Shown piece by piece: positions 45,181 through 60,000 of a DNA stretch of 64,000 nucleotides; position 1 is the stretch's first letter, and the number at the start of each line of letters is the position of its first letter. The translations under genes and the position numbers were made by a program. Location of the stretch: positions 992,001 through 1,056,000 of the forward strand of contig JAQGEQ010000299.1 in the NCBI GenBank assembly GCA_034620365.1, in the 5' to 3' direction. Origin of the DNA: Pegea sp. RAD2-039. Lineage: Eukaryota; Chordata; Thaliacea; Salpida; Salpidae. The notes beneath the pieces are model-generated. The model searched no databases. It was not told the DNA's origin and saw only the letters and a list, made by a program, of their open reading frames with translations.

Positions 45181-48100
45181 TATGATTTTTTTGCTTATTT
45201 TCAGAAATTAAACAAATAATAGAAATAAAACAAACATTTGACATTTAAAAACACATCTAAACAATTCAAACAAAAACAACAAAACTTGTTGAAGTTTAAA
45301 CTCAATTTTTATTATTAAACAACCTAATAGAAATACTTTATAAATAAAAATAATGATAAATAACATATCAATTATTAAATAAAATTAAAACAATCTATCT
45401 ATAGAACTAAACTTAAAAACCAATATTCTTCAAATTGAAGTGACATAGAGCACAAATTTCATGAATACTGCCCATAAATAGTTACAAAAACCATTAAACT
45501 AACTTTTGGAACAATTATAAATCCAGCTATTTTATTGATTTAATGACAAATATTCTACTAAGTACTACTTATAACTACTTATAATTTCAGAGCACTTGAA
45601 GGTAAATTAAAAGGGCTTGTCAATAATAAGAGTTTTATTTGTCTTGTATTAAACAAAATATATTCATAATAATTCTAGGTGGCTATACAATTATCATTAT
45701 AGAGCTTATGAGAATAGCAAACAAATTGTTATTCAAAGAATTGAAAAGTTGTTTTTGCAACAATAAAAAATTTTGCTAAAGAAAGCATCATATAAACAAG
45801 GTTTTAAACTGAGTTTTTTGATTTATCAAATATTTATCAAACATTGACTAAATATATTTTCTGCAATACACAAACTTTTCTAAAAGAAAATAATAAAATA
45901 AGCAATGTTGAAAAGACGAATAAAGTTTTATAAATTTTAATGGCGTCAATATCACCAAGGTGCTTTTATGCTGCAACTCTAGCGGAGAATAAAATTGTCT
46001 AAAAATATTTAATTTAAAATGATCAATAAATGTATATATATAAGATAGATACAAAAAGCTAAAATTAAAAATTCTTATAAGACGTGTGATACATCTTATC
46101 AGATATAATTGATTAGATTTAACAAATGCTTTGCTTAAAAACGTATCTTTATACTTTTATGTTACCTTTATTTACTAAAATGAAAAATTAGTGAGTTTTT
46201 ATTATTACAATTAATTCTACTCTATATTCAGTTTTAAAAGTATCTCACTGCATGATATGCATATAAGGATTCTAATGGACAAGCACTTTCTTTTAATGTT
46301 GATAGTAAGTTGTACATAAATTAAATATGTTTTGTTGCTGTCATCAAACTTAACCTTCATTAGTTTGTTCTATTTTGAAACTGAATAAGCGATAAGACAT
46401 ATTTGAAATTTTTTTAGTAAATCTTAGTAAAATTTTCAAAGTTATGTAATAGTTTTCGAAATAATTCTCACCATTCATTTTTTAGAATCTGCTTTTATAA
46501 CAGGTTAAATTTCACAGGATAGTTAATTTTGGGGTATTGTACCAAATCAAAAAACGTGTTAGAATAATTTTTGTATACTAGAATCTACATCATTACAAGA
46601 AATTTTTTCACTAGGTTAACGGTAAAAAACGATGAGACACCCTATATGGAGCATAATTTAATAGTAAGCTCTCTTAGCTTAGAAAGCAAATAGCTATGAT
46701 GGCGGCAATGTATAAACAAGACTAGTTCTTCTCCGCTAATGAATCCTGAAACTTTTTTAAGATCATCTTTAAGTTTATCAAGCAAAATTGTATAAGATCA
46801 AAACCTAACTTGAGTGGCAATCGAGTCCTGAGTTGGATTTTAAAACTTTAATTTAGTTTTCCTTTTCTCTAATTCCTCGACTTAGTTTCATGATGTCCAA
46901 CATGTACGAACAATTTTTGAATCCATTTATTCTTATTCTTATTTTTATGCTTATTTTTTCATTTTATATTTTTTGGCGAAAAGGTCTCATTCTGGGCGAT
47001 CTTACATAAAAGTAATAAAAAAAGGCAGAAAATGCAAACATTTTGATATAAAGAATTATTTGTTTGAAAGTTTATAAATATCGATAATTTATTTCTTAAA
47101 GCTGCAAAAACTGTAAATGAATTTTTAAAAACTAATACACGACGTAGACAATGCCGAATTTATTTACCTATCAAAACTCAAAATATTAAGATATAATAAA
47201 AAAGTTGTTGATGTTTCATCATTAAGAGATTTTTTTGAAAAGATGAACTTTAAAAAATCGAAATGAAATGTTGATTGTGTAAAAATTTATTTTGCAACCA
47301 ACCAGGTTTTAAACATTAATAACTAACCTTCAAAAGATTTTACAAAAAGAGTTATATTGATTTATAAAATATATTTTTTCAAAGCTTATTACTATCATTA
47401 AAACAATTTAACAAATTTATTCTAAATGCAGTAGATGTCTATTTTACGTTAAAGTCTTGAAGATATTAATTTTATTTTTGTATCATTTTAGAGAAAAGCT
47501 AGGATTGAGTCAGTGCTTATTGTATATCAAATCTTTAAAATCTCTTTTGCACCAAAAAGCATTAAACTAATTGTTCCTTTTGATTTATAGCAATTTATAG
47601 AGAGGTTAAAATAATTGATTTGTTGCGCGCAATTATGACCTTTAAGTAACTTTCATCAACAAATACAAGTTCATTGTGTGATGTTGTTAGCAAATGAGTC
47701 GACTTAACTTGTTTTTTATTAAATTGTGTTTGCTATTTTGGATACGAAGTACCTTACTTGTGTTACAAACCAAAGTTTTTGATAAGGACGTTCATTCGTG
47801 AGTATCTAGAACCACTTTAGATTAAAACTATTACAAACTTAAAAAAGATCGAAAATTATAAAGCTACAATCGAGCAATTTGTATTATGACGCAAACGATT
47901 TATAACTCTAATAGTTGGAACAAAAGCTTTTGTAGTAAAACCACAATTCATCATTTGGCTAAACTATTTCAAAATCAACGTTTCAAAATTTGAAAGATTT
48001 CAAGTAAGAGCTTTCAAACCTTAAAAACATCCTACTTACTACAGTTAATGGATTGGTTTTGTATCAAAGGCTCGCTACAATTGATGTTTTACTTGATTCA

Positions 48101-48328
48101 AACTCAAAAGAAGTCTTTTTTAAGCTATTGAACAATAATCAATAAAAGTTCAAAAGTTGACACACACAGTGTAAATACAAAGTTTCAAGTTAAACATGTG
48201 AATGTGTTAAAAAGCGGCAAGCTCTTCAAATGCATAGATAAACTGCAGAAAAGCTATTTTGAAAAATTGGTTTCATTTTGAAGAAATAGGTGTTAGGCAA
48301 ATACTAGAGATATCAGCACACAGTGAAA
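45181..48328. other. Intergenic, AT-rich
   Basis: Between the start of the STPG-type gene and the stop codon of the DUSP-like gene, both on the minus strand. It should include the promoter of the former and the 3' UTR of the latter. No exon, RNA gene or repeat was recognised. Confidence 0.5.
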
Positions 48329-49486
48329 TTAACGCAATTTAAATGGACGAAAACAAGTAAGGTAAAAGTAGTGAATAAGTTCTTTTTGTTTTGGTGTGTT
48401 CACACAGTTAGGTTTTAAATTTGAAAGTAATTGTAACGACTCTTCAGGAAGCTTTCTCTTGGTTTTGACTAAGTAGCAAGCTAGTAATATTCCAACACAA
48501 ACGGAATTGCTACTTGAGTGCACCACTACAGCCTGAAGAAGAAAATTGACATTTTTTACGATGAAGAAGAAAATATGTTTAAAAATTTTTGAGGTTAATT
48601 AAATAAATTCAAATTTTATTTTTATGAAATGATAAAAGTGAACAAAAACTAAAAAAATTTGTTAATTCTGTTTGTTTACCTCATTTTTGTTGTTAGCTTG
48701 TTCAACAATCTCAATAAATCGGTTAATCTGTCGGACATTTGGTTCTTTAGCTATTCGTAAACTGATCTTATTCAACTTTGGCATCTCTACACTGCTCATT
48801 ACACTCAATGGCGGGTTCTTCTCAAACGAAACCACGTGACGAATCCCTTTGTCGAAGAAGTATTTGTAATGACCTTAAAATAACAAGTTTAATGAACTTC
48901 CATACATCACTTTCGACTTTTAAATATTCTTTTTAATTAACTGAAAACAAGATGTGAAACTTATAGCTACTTTTTGTAGGTTTAAATGAATTTTTGTGTT
49001 TTGAAACTTCTCTCTTTTGCATTTTACTTACTTAAATGATTAGGAGTTTCACAGACAGCGAGCCAGCCCTTATCGATCCATAAAAAGTCAGTAGGTGGTA
49101 ATGAGAGCTTTTTTCTGGTGTCCATAGCTGATAACAAGATACTCGGTAATACAATCGAATCTTTGCATCAATATCATGAGATTATAAAGTTTATAACTAA
49201 GTTAGAAAATTAATCATTTAAAATAATTAACTTTCAAACAATATAATAAATCAATAATGATTTAAAAATCTAAATTATTAAATAATTTGAATAATATTTA
49301 AAAAGCAATAGATAAAACCATCTCTTATGTGTAAATTTGTATAAATTTTTGTTGTATTATATCTATAAACAAATCAGAAAAGTACTTACATCTTATAGCA
49401 CTATCTTGGCAAGCATTATTCAAATCTTTTACCCATAAATCATCTAATCTTGTAATAGTTGAGTTTTTCATAAAAATATTTGCCAT
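48329..49486 (-). CDS. DUSP23-like pseudophosphatase (4 exons)
   Basis: Dual-specificity phosphatase fold without catalytic residues. Exons, minus strand: 49390-49486, 49032-49127, 48680-48873, 48329-48532, in phase for 196 residues (DUSP23 has 150; the extra is N-terminal). Similarity runs along the whole domain: LPPTDFLWIDKGWLAVCETP, GIRHVVSFEKNPP, INRFIEIVEQANNKNEAVVVH, GILLACYLVK, ELIHYFY. In active members the P-loop reads HC-x5-R. Here it reads HSSSNSVC at about residues 134-141, so the nucleophile Cys is Ser and the Arg is Cys. The general-acid Asp of the IPD segment is also absent. The frame and splice sites are intact and the fold residues are kept, so a binding or scaffold role is more likely than a dead gene. 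It lies 275 bp downstream of CSN4 on the same strand. Confidence 0.85.
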
Positions 49487-49761
49487 TTTACAAAATAATC
49501 AAGTGTTGATGTTATCAATTGTTACATTATGGATAAATTAAGAAGCTGAAAAACCAAATTTCAATGGAAATAGAAGCTTCTTTAAAGTATAACTGAACAA
49601 AGTTATTAATTCTATTATTTTTGAAAATTACAAATTAAAAAAAAAAACTTTATCAGAAAATGGTGGTTTTACTCAACAACAACAAAACTGTTTATAAGAA
49701 ATTGTCAAAGAACCTTCTTATACCATTCCCAAATAAATCTAAACATCAAACTATAGTCAAG

Positions 49762-51009
49762 TTATGATGTACTAACTGCTGACATAATCTCTTCCATCTG
49801 ATAAGAAGACCACTCCGGATGTGTGCACTTAATTTGATCAAAAATCGAATTCACTTCTGTCAATAATGATTGAACTTGTTGATCCCAGGCAGGTAAGGTT
49901 TCACATTGTTCAAAGAACACAAAACCCTCTATTTGATCAATATAACCTTTCATCCTTCCTTCACATATCATTTGGGAAGCAACTTGCTCTGCAATCTCAG
50001 ATGGAATGTTTAATAAAGTACCAAGTTCAAGGAACCTTATGCTAGTGTAGAGTTTGCTTGCAGATAGAATATTATGTTCAGTGACAGCTCTATTGAGGAT
50101 GTTGGAGCCATCAGGGAGAGCTGCTTTGTGATGATGCATTAAATGTTTAGAAAACTCTTCAACTTCATCAATTTTTATAATTTTATCTAGAAACATCTTT
50201 CCAAGAATAGAAAATGCTGGAAGAGTATGACATCGTTCATCTTTGTAAAGACTTGCAAGCATACGAGATCTTTGAGCCCCAGCAGGAGCTAATATAGCAC
50301 AATTAAGAGCTTTTTCAACAGCCTCTATTCGTTCCGCTTCACTGATTTCGCCAATGTATGATATTTCAGTGTAGCGTTGAGCAGCTTCAAGAAATTTTCT
50401 TCTATAATCAAGTACTTGCGCATAACAAACCTTAAACTTTATTTTTAGTCTAGCATCTTCAGTTTGATTATTAAATAGAGATGCTCTGTTTATAAAAGCT
50501 TCAGCTTCTACTGAATTTTTATTTTTCAAATGCAACTCTGCAACTCTCAATAATCTACTCAATTTTTGCTCAGAAGAATGATTCTTTTGACAAGATTCCG
50601 AAAAAGTTGTGGACAGCATCTCCGCAGCAAGCTGCCAATTCTGCTCTTTCTCATATACTGTGGCCAGATTTTCTCGAATCAAAATATCCTGTTCTTCAAA
50701 TGAAACAGCTCTAGGATGAAGACAATCCAAAGCATGCTGACAAACAACTTTTAATGACTCATCATCTAGTCTTTGTAACATACTACAAAAATCCAGCAAT
50801 AAGCTACGGGCAAGCATTTGAGCAATATACTCATGCAAGATTGTATCCACAAATAGTTTTAGTGCTTCTTGTCTTTCATTTCCTTCAAGTAAGAAAGATT
50901 TTTCAAGAATATCTTTCAACTTATTAGTTGTATCTCTGCTTGTAACCATTGCTCCATTGGAATTACGAAGAATATGAGACAGTGAGTTTTGTATATCTTG
51001 CAACATCAT
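49762..51009 (-). CDS. CSN4: COP9 signalosome subunit 4 (PCI protein), single exon
   Basis: Subunit of the COP9 signalosome, which removes NEDD8 from cullins. The whole protein of 415 residues (human 406) is encoded in one uninterrupted frame. Close matches to the family include [20 protein letters not shown] near residue 100, [12 protein letters not shown] near 170, [21 protein letters not shown] near 195, [13 protein letters not shown] near 245, [20 protein letters not shown] near 300, and [20 protein letters not shown] near 345 in the winged-helix part of the PCI domain. The N-terminal helical repeats precede it. In other animals the gene usually has many introns, so the intronless form stands out. 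It may be an old retrocopy that replaced the parent or the result of intron loss. The frame shows no damage. Confidence 0.97.
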   Translation of the reverse strand: MMLQDIQNSLSHILRNSNGAMVTSRDTTNKLKDILEKSFLLEGNERQEALKLFVDTILHEYIAQMLARSLLLDFCSMLQRLDDESLKVVCQHALDCLHPRAVSFEEQDILIRENLATVYEKEQNWQLAAEMLSTTFSESCQKNHSSEQKLSRLLRVAELHLKNKNSVEAEAFINRASLFNNQTEDARLKIKFKVCYAQVLDYRRKFLEAAQRYTEISYIGEISEAERIEAVEKALNCAILAPAGAQRSRMLASLYKDERCHTLPAFSILGKMFLDKIIKIDEVEEFSKHLMHHHKAALPDGSNILNRAVTEHNILSASKLYTSIRFLELGTLLNIPSEIAEQVASQMICEGRMKGYIDQIEGFVFFEQCETLPAWDQQVQSLLTEVNSIFDQIKCTHPEWSSYQMEEIMSAVSTS

Positions 51010-54000
51010 ATTTACTATTTATTTCAAAGTATCTATTAAATAAACAACAACTTATTAATTTCATTCAACTTTTGTTTCAAATAAAAACATCAACAGAATT
51101 TTTTAACTACACAGTTGTGTAAAATTTTGACAAATTATATTTTGAAACATTATGACAATTCAAACTTTAAAATATGATAATTACAAATAAAGTAACAGCT
51201 ATATACAAAAAGTATAATTGAATAAATAGTTAAAAGAAACATTTATTTGAAAAATTCAAAAAATATATAAATTAAAAAAATTATTAAACACAAAACAGTA
51301 TTGACCATCAAATAGTGTTGGTCATTTATATATATGACAAGTAAACTCAAAAAGCTTTTAACAAATAATTACAATTCTATTTTAAAATAAATAATATCAG
51401 CTGTTAGTATAACTTAAGGTGATTATTTTATAAAATTTAACAAGAAACATATAAATATATAAAATTAATACTAAATAAATAATTTTTAAAACTCTACACT
51501 CAAACATAATAAAACATTATTAATATGCATAGCAGTAAACTTGATTTTTATATTTTAAAAACAAATCAAAATAAATCTAATAAATATCACCCTAATTTTC
51601 CACAAATGTTTAAAGAATTAGAAATTGTGTACAAAAATATTATTAAGAAAATAGATTAATAAATTGATAAATAATTATAAGTCTCAAAGTTTCTAATTAT
51701 AAAATTACAAGTAAATAATGAAATGTTCGCAAGGTAATTTTAATGTTTGATATTTAACTAAAAAAGTTAAAAGCTCGGTATTTACCGAATACAATTTTAC
51801 TATAAACTACAAAAAGAAAAGTTTAAGTATATACTTATTATAATATAAGCAATCATAAAATCTGAGAAAAATATAAAAGTCCAAAGTTTATTGATTAAGT
51901 ACGCTGCTTTTAATAGTTTAAACGTTTTTGTAGGTTGTTTTAATACAATAAGGCATTATCGGCTAGATAAAATTTATATTAAAAACAATATTTAACTCGT
52001 TACAATAATTAGTTTTTTCATTAATTCAGCTTTTATTGTAAAAATAAATCTCTGTTTGAAGGGCTTGTGTTCTATAGCTGCAACTTTAAAACCAGTAAAT
52101 CCTTTGTAATTTTTGTACAAGTTTCTATTTTGGTAACCAAATAATTAGAGTATTCTTTCGTTATCTAAATGTTATAAAAATAAAGAAAAGTCTCATTGTT
52201 AATTCCTCAATAAATTTAATTCTTTTTTAGTTTGCAACATACTGCTAAGAATCAATAATTGAAACTCCTAAGATAAGACCACGACAATGATTTTTAATAG
52301 CAATTCTTTTTAGCCCAACCTATATTCGATTTGTCGAGTGTAATTTAGATAATAATTCTCGAGCGTTTTAATCACTTAAACGAATAGTAATACTAGTTTT
52401 CAAATAGCTTTTCATTAATCTTCTTAGAATTTTTATAACTGATTGTGTATATGTCTACTTAATGACTGGCGACTTAAATGTTCTTTTACAATTAGTATTT
52501 GCTTGGAAAGCTTATACACGATTTTACACAGCATCTACTGCTTATCTAGTAAATATAATTGTTGATCGAAACCACTAAGGCATCACCTAATTCAAAAGCA
52601 GAAATATTTTTTAAACTAGAAAAGGTGTTGTTGTAAAGGTAAAAAATGTGTAATTTGTCAGAATTGTGATTACGATAATTTTTTTGAAGGATTCAAGCTT
52701 GTTTTAAATCCTTTATTCAAGAATTTTATCATTTATAGTTATAAACAATTTTATAATGCTGCCAAGACCCACAAGAGCATTTCTTTTTGCAAAATTTTAA
52801 CCAGTTCTTTAGTCCGAGTCTGTGGATTAGGTTGAGTTGCGAGCATAGTTTCATTGGCTGATCATCAAATTAACATTTTCTTTAATAGGCTTTCTGTTCG
52901 TATATACCAACAAAAAAATAACAAGGAAAGATGTTCTTACTAAAAATAATAGTACTTCTAATAGTTTATCAACATGGTTTTACAAGCCAACAATCGACTA
53001 CAATAACAAAAATATTATAGTGACATCTTTTCAAAAAGAATTTATGAATTTAAGAAACATTTTCTTCCGACTAATACCTTTATTGTATACTACAAACTGA
53101 AATGACTTAAAGTTTCTTCAACTATTTGATCAAGTTTCAGTATGCAGCTTACTAATTTACATTCTTGTCTAATGTTGATTTTCTACGCTTTATTAGATAG
53201 ATAGAAAATAAATAGATATTAATAAAAAGGTATTGCAAGCAGTTTATTTTAATTTAAAATATTGTTATAATGATGTAAAAGTCTTTAAGATAGAATTGTC
53301 AGGTTGCACATATTTTTTTTTATCTTTTTATTATACTATAGTTAATTACAATCTAAGTAATAATTCTTTTAAAGTTACATTACATTGTATCTTACAAAAG
53401 CTTTAACATAAAATAGAATTTTATCCAAAAAAATCATTATTTTATCTGTTATTACAAATAATGACAAACAAATACCAAAAACGCTTGTATGTTTATCTAT
53501 TGATTATTTTACGTCTCATTCATACCAGATATAAGTTTCAAAATGTGCCTACTAGATTGCTATAATACCTTGATCTATAATCTAGCAATTCTACTCCAAG
53601 AAAAACTTATACGACAGACTAATTTTGATACTATTAGTTGAGGATGATAAAGCATCTAGCATTCAAGCATCTACTTATAAGTATTAAAAAGGAACGTAAG
53701 TCTTTAAAAAAGTAACGTTTTTTAAACAAATCAGCTATTCAAAATAACTAAAAATATAAACGATTAAATTCTTTATTTTCTAATTCATAAAATACAATTA
53801 TGGACGTAAATCAAGTTAAAATCTAAGAAATAAATGTTATTTTTTATGTTTATTCTAATCATAACCATAAAGTTTATAAACAATATTATAATAGCAGCTT
53901 TGATTCTTAAGTAGTTATAAAGTTATTAAAAATATTTTATTTACTTTTATATTAAATAATATCAATAAAGATAATTTTATAACTATATAAAACTATTGAT

Positions 54001-57000
54001 TATTTCATTAATAATAAATAAAAACTTTTTCTTAGAGCGATTTTTTAGTCACACAATTTTAACACCGAAACAATATTCTTTTTATCTTTTCATTCACAAA
54101 AGCAATCAATCCTTATAAAAACTGTTCTATGTAAAACAGTTTGCTTAGTTTTATTAATAGCTTTACTAATTGGTCAAAGAAGCAGAATCAATCATTTTTA
54201 TTAATCAAATTAATTCTTTTACAGATGAAACTTACTTTAGACATTTTAATAGATCGGTTGTTTTTCAGGACTACAACAGCATTTATCTTTAAATGGTACT
54301 GTAAAAACTAGTTTGACTAGATTTAAGAAACAAATAAATGTTATAGTTGATTGGTGGATTTTTGAGATAAAGATCGAAAACTACTTCTAACCACGATTGA
54401 AATAAGGGTGGTCTTCATTAAAGAATTAGATATTTTTCTGCTGTTAATAAATTCATTTCTCAGATATTTACTATTAAATATTTAACAAATGATAAAATAC
54501 TGCTGCATTTACTCAATGATAAATAAAATACTTTGCCAACCAAGTGTTCTAAACTTTGTAAGAGCCGTTTTTTATTTCAAAAGCATTCTATTTTTAAAAA
54601 AGTATACAAAATTGTAAAGCTACAATTGTTGAAACATTTATAATAGAAGTAAAGGTTTGTTGTAGATAACGAAATAATTAAATTTGACTATTTGCTGCTG
54701 TTCAGTTAGTTATAAATATCTGTAAATTTCAACACTCTCCAAACACTTTTTGAACTTTACTTACATAAAGTATTTTAGAAATTCTGCTGATTATTTTGGA
54801 GTTTTTGGAGAAATTATAAATACTTTTATGCAAAAAAATCATAAATCAAAGAAAAAATTGTAGTAAATATTGTAGTGTAATTAAATTGTTTGATCTAGTC
54901 TTTTAAAGCTAAAAATTATGAAAGCATACTATAAAAATAATTGTAAGCAATAGATAATTTGTAATAACTTCCTTCGCTGAAATACAAATATATCGAAGTA
55001 ATTTGATTGAAAAAGTTTCACAAGTTTTTAAATTTCTTATAAATACATTTTCACTATTTTATCTTTAGAGACTAATTGAAAAGTAAAAGAATAAAAATAT
55101 ATAAACTAATTTTCTTTATGATTTCTAACAAATTTATGATTTTTATTTGCTTACTCTCTTTCAAAATAAATTTCTGTCTTAGTGATAGTATAGTAACTAC
55201 TTTAAGATTGTTTAAGTATGTCTGATTTAAAAATCTAATTAAACTTAACTTAAAGTAATTAGGTAATTTAACTTAAAGTCAAACATTACTGATAAATTAT
55301 TACTAAATAAACATTTTATGCTGCAATAAATCTTTACATAAGTACCTGTTATAAACAAACACCAAATAAATTTTGCTAAGAACAAAAGACAAATATTGAA
55401 AGTTTGATAAATTCAACCTATAAACCTCTTCAAAACAATTTTTTACAGTTAGATAATTCCTAATTTGGCTACATATGCTTTTTATGTTTGGTAATTTGAA
55501 TTTTGTACATGAATAAAAAGATATTGCGTAAATTATTTCATTAAAAAAAATTGATTGAAATCATTTCCTAGTTCTTATAGCAAACCATAATGGTTGTATT
55601 GAAGCATTTAGGAAATCGATTCGTTTGTCATTTGCTTTTGTTCTATTTATTATTAGAAACGTTTAAATCTAAATTGATTTTTTATAAATAGTTCTTAAGA
55701 ACAAATTTGTTGTGAAGTTTATACAAAGTAACCTTGACTTATGTAAAAATGATTAATTACAATTTAACAGACAATAGATACCATGATCACTGTTGTGTTT
55801 TACAAAAGAAGCAAGATAACCAAAGTAAATACCAATCAAATAAAAAGAAAACTTATTAATTCTCTTCGCTATTTACATAACAGATTTATTGTTTGCAATT
55901 TCAGTAATCTTGACCAGAATTCTACGATGATTTTATAGTTAAAGAACAACTGGTCCATTTGGTAAGTGACCTTTGACTGAATATTTTATGGGCAATACAA
56001 ACAAGCTTTTCCTCGTTTTAGGTATTTTTGGTGCTTGTATATGCTTTCATAATTTTTTTTTAACTTGATCCTTCAAACTTAACTTTGCATATTTTCAAAC
56101 TAATTGTTTAAACTTCTTACTTAAATGTATTACACAAATGGTCTTATCTTGTATTTTTAAATCTTATTAAATTTATTTTATTTATCATTTCTGGCAGTAT
56201 GTTTATTGCTTCAACTTTTAAAATCTTTATCTCTGATCTTTTGATCGAAAATCATTAAAACTATCCCTTAATAACTTTATAAGTTATTTTTTCCTTAATT
56301 TATAATTCTTATCTATAAATACTTCATCAAAATTTTAAGTTATTTTTGTGTTTTTTAGTAATATTTATTAGTTCTTATCGATATCAATTTACTTTATTGT
56401 ATTTATGTTTAAAATATTTCTTTATTGTAAAACTCACGCTAAATAGAGTTTTACATTTTTCTTTAAGAAACTAGAATAGAAAAGAATTTTTCTTACTTAG
56501 GAACAACAAATTTTTTCAATAGTTTCCTTCAAAAGATAAAAACAAGTAAAAGTCATTATCTAATTTTGTTAAGATGAATTTGAATGACGTTATCAAGTCT
56601 TTATAAAATAAGATTAGATTAGCATCTCTGACGTCTTGTGTTGAAATTTACAATTAATATAACATATATTTATTAAACCCTACGTGATTTATTCTTGTTC
56701 CATAACCATTTTGACAACGGAATTTTAAAATAAAACATTTTAGATCTGATGGTAGCTTGATTGCAGATAAATCAATTAAACAATACTAATGAACGGCTGT
56801 AAAATAGAAAGCTCGGTATAAAATCAACTAGTAAACTTCTTTTGTTACAAGTTACTTGTAATAACACTAACAGTACTATTTTTAATTACATTTATAGCTT
56901 TGTATACGGGATAAAAATGTTTTTAGTTTCTTTAAACTCGAAAAAGACTAACTTGAAGAACACTGCTAAATTATTACATTTACTAATTAGAGATTCCTCC

Positions 57001-60000
57001 AGCTTGAGATAAAAGTCCAGTACTTATTTTAAGGTATTTAAAAATAATAGTTTGGCTATTTCTATCATGTTGTTTTATTGAATTAGTTATGTATATAAAT
57101 ACAAAACGCTTTTAAGTCTTTTAGTAGGACTTCATAGCAACAAGCCACTAACTATTTTCCTTAAAAGCTATGTAGAAGGGGACTTATAAAGAACATAAAT
57201 TAATTTTGGAACGTGACCACTCATGTGCTTCTTTGTGCAGAAATATTCAACTTCAGGTATACTATATTGTTTTACCCTACATATGCTTGTTTGATACAGA
57301 AAAATCAGTTTATTTAAATTATTTAGCCTATAATGAGTAAAATGTTCTTATAATATATGTAAGTTTTTTGTTCATTATGACGAATTATTATTGATACTTT
57401 TAGTTGTTTTAGTTTTCATTAAAATATTTAATAAAATGATTTTCTTTTTGAGGCAGTTACTTTGAATTCTGTTGTTTTAATGTAGGCGTATTTATCTCTA
57501 GTTACTGTAAGAATTTTTCAATTTAACATTGTTACTTAAAGTAATTTCATAACACAATTATTTCATAAAGTAATTGTTACGATTTAAAATCTGTTTATAA
57601 TTAGTTTACAGACCATAACAAAAATTCCAAATTGTTTTTTTTTAATATAAATGATTCAATTTTTTCATTTTGAGTTTGAAGAGAAAAAAGGTTTTAGATT
57701 ATCTAAAGATAAATGGCTTTTAAAAAAGGAATATCAACTAAAATTACTATAATAACAGCAAAAATATATATTTTTTGATTTTTTTCAATTATGAAAATAA
57801 TCATAATAGCTATAGAATGTAAAATTTTTGCTTAAAAGTTTGACAAAAATATCTCATTATGAATAAACTTTATAAGTTTCTAATTATACTGACTTAAAAT
57901 AACTTGATAATATTTCGAATTTTTAAAGTAAGCTAAAAAAACTTATTTTAAGGTTTATTTATATAGATTGCAAATAGTCAAGTGCTGAATAAAGTTTAAA
58001 TGAACTATAATTGTTTAAAAACTATTAATATTTATTTTAAAAATATTTTTATATTTCTAAGACTTTAAATGTTGAATTATTTTTATAGAAATGTTATAAA
58101 TTATTTCAGCTATTTACACTTCGTCTACTGAACAAGTTTTATTTTTGAAACTACTACTTTTCTTTCTTACTTTTTAGATAATTATGTATCAATTAATTGT
58201 TTTTATTATTTCTATAGCTGATTGCTAAATAAACCTCTGAAGCCACTCTTTAAATATTTTCGAATCAATAAACAAATACTATAAAAAATTGAACTGTTTA
58301 TAATAAACAAACACTCGGTAAAAAAGACATTTCTTAAGATATGATATTTTCATAGATAATTTAGTTCAATTAACTAAAGCACAATTTAATGTAAGTTCGA
58401 ATCAATAATAATCTAATTGAACCATAACGAGCTAGATTTCCCATTTTCAATTGTTATTGATTCACTTTCTGTAAAGTCATTAAAGCTTATTTCTAATTGC
58501 AAAAACAGAAGAATTCTAGATTTTCTAAAAGTAGCTAGCATTTACTGAGTTTAATGCTGATTTATTCGCTACATAACAGGCTGGTATAAACCATCAATAG
58601 ATATTTAGTTACAAGTTAGTCATAAATAACAAAGAAGGAAATATATAGAAAAATCATCAACAGTTTTAAGGATGAAAGTTTTCAATGCATCATATAAACT
58701 TTGTATAAATCTTATTGAAGAAAAAATCTATTTATTTTCAAATGTTTTTATCGTTTAACAGTTTCCTTTAGCAAATAGTAAAATAAATATTGCAATAAAC
58801 GTCTCTTTGTTAGATAATCTTAACCACTTATAAGTTATTTATCAGCTCTTTAATTACTTTTCTGAGTTTCTATCATTTTGCCATTATGAATGAACAACAT
58901 TCTGATAAAAGATTAGAAGAGCTTTTGTTGTGTTCTTCAATTATGAATTAAAGCTCCACCCTTAATACATAAGACCTTTTAGTAAGATTCGCTGAGGACC
59001 AACATAAAATCTTTTGAGTAACTTTGTAACTGACAAAGATGTGTAAATAAGATCAAAAAACTTTCTTCTAAATAAATATCAAATGTAACTCAAATAAAAG
59101 CAACTTTTCACACTCTAAAGTTTTTCTTAATCGATAAAAATGTTATTTAGTGCGCAGCATTGACCTCAAAGAAATCTCTTTTTCGTTTCAATCAGAGTTT
59201 GTGTTTCTGTATTTGTTAGCATCGTTGACAGCCAACAACAATTCAACACAAATAAAAGAAAACCCCTGGCTTACTTTACTTTATTTACAACTGTCATTAT
59301 TTGTTTGTTTTTCTTTATTGTAGCCTAACAGGGTTACTAAGTGCAAAAGAACCAACGAATAACAAAGAGGTAGTGATAGTTAGAGCTGGCATCATCTCTT
59401 ATTTTGTTTAAATTTAATCCGGAAATATACTGCGACACATGAAACCAACTTTTTATATTCTTTGCAGCAGCTTCCAGGAATAATAACAGTTTAGGAAACT
59501 CTATTCAAGTTGTTTTTGTTCTGACAGTTTCTGCAACATCGAAAGATCAATGACGTACTTTCAGCAACCAAGTGACTTAGCTTATGTAATTTCGTCTTTC
59601 AGCATCTAAAACATTAAAAAAGAAATAGGATCTGAAAGAAGAAGTTAACCTGCAATTTATTTACCTGTCAAATATCTGTTTAAAATGACTGATTTTCAGG
59701 TATTCAATTCAGCTGTCATTTTTTATTCTTTTATGAAAAAGAAATTACGACTTTTTGGCTGAATATTTTTATGGTGTTGAAATTCGACATTTTACGAACA
59801 AAAAAACTGGCAATATGTTAAGTTAAACAAAATTCATTTCACATTTTTATTATTTTAAATGTGATAAAAGCTTTAATAAACTTTTCATAAATGAATATAG
59901 TTTTTAAGTTGTAATAATAAAATAATAAACATTTAAAGAAAACTGATAAACTGATAATTCATGTTTATAAACAATGGCCAACAATCTTGTTCAAAAATTT

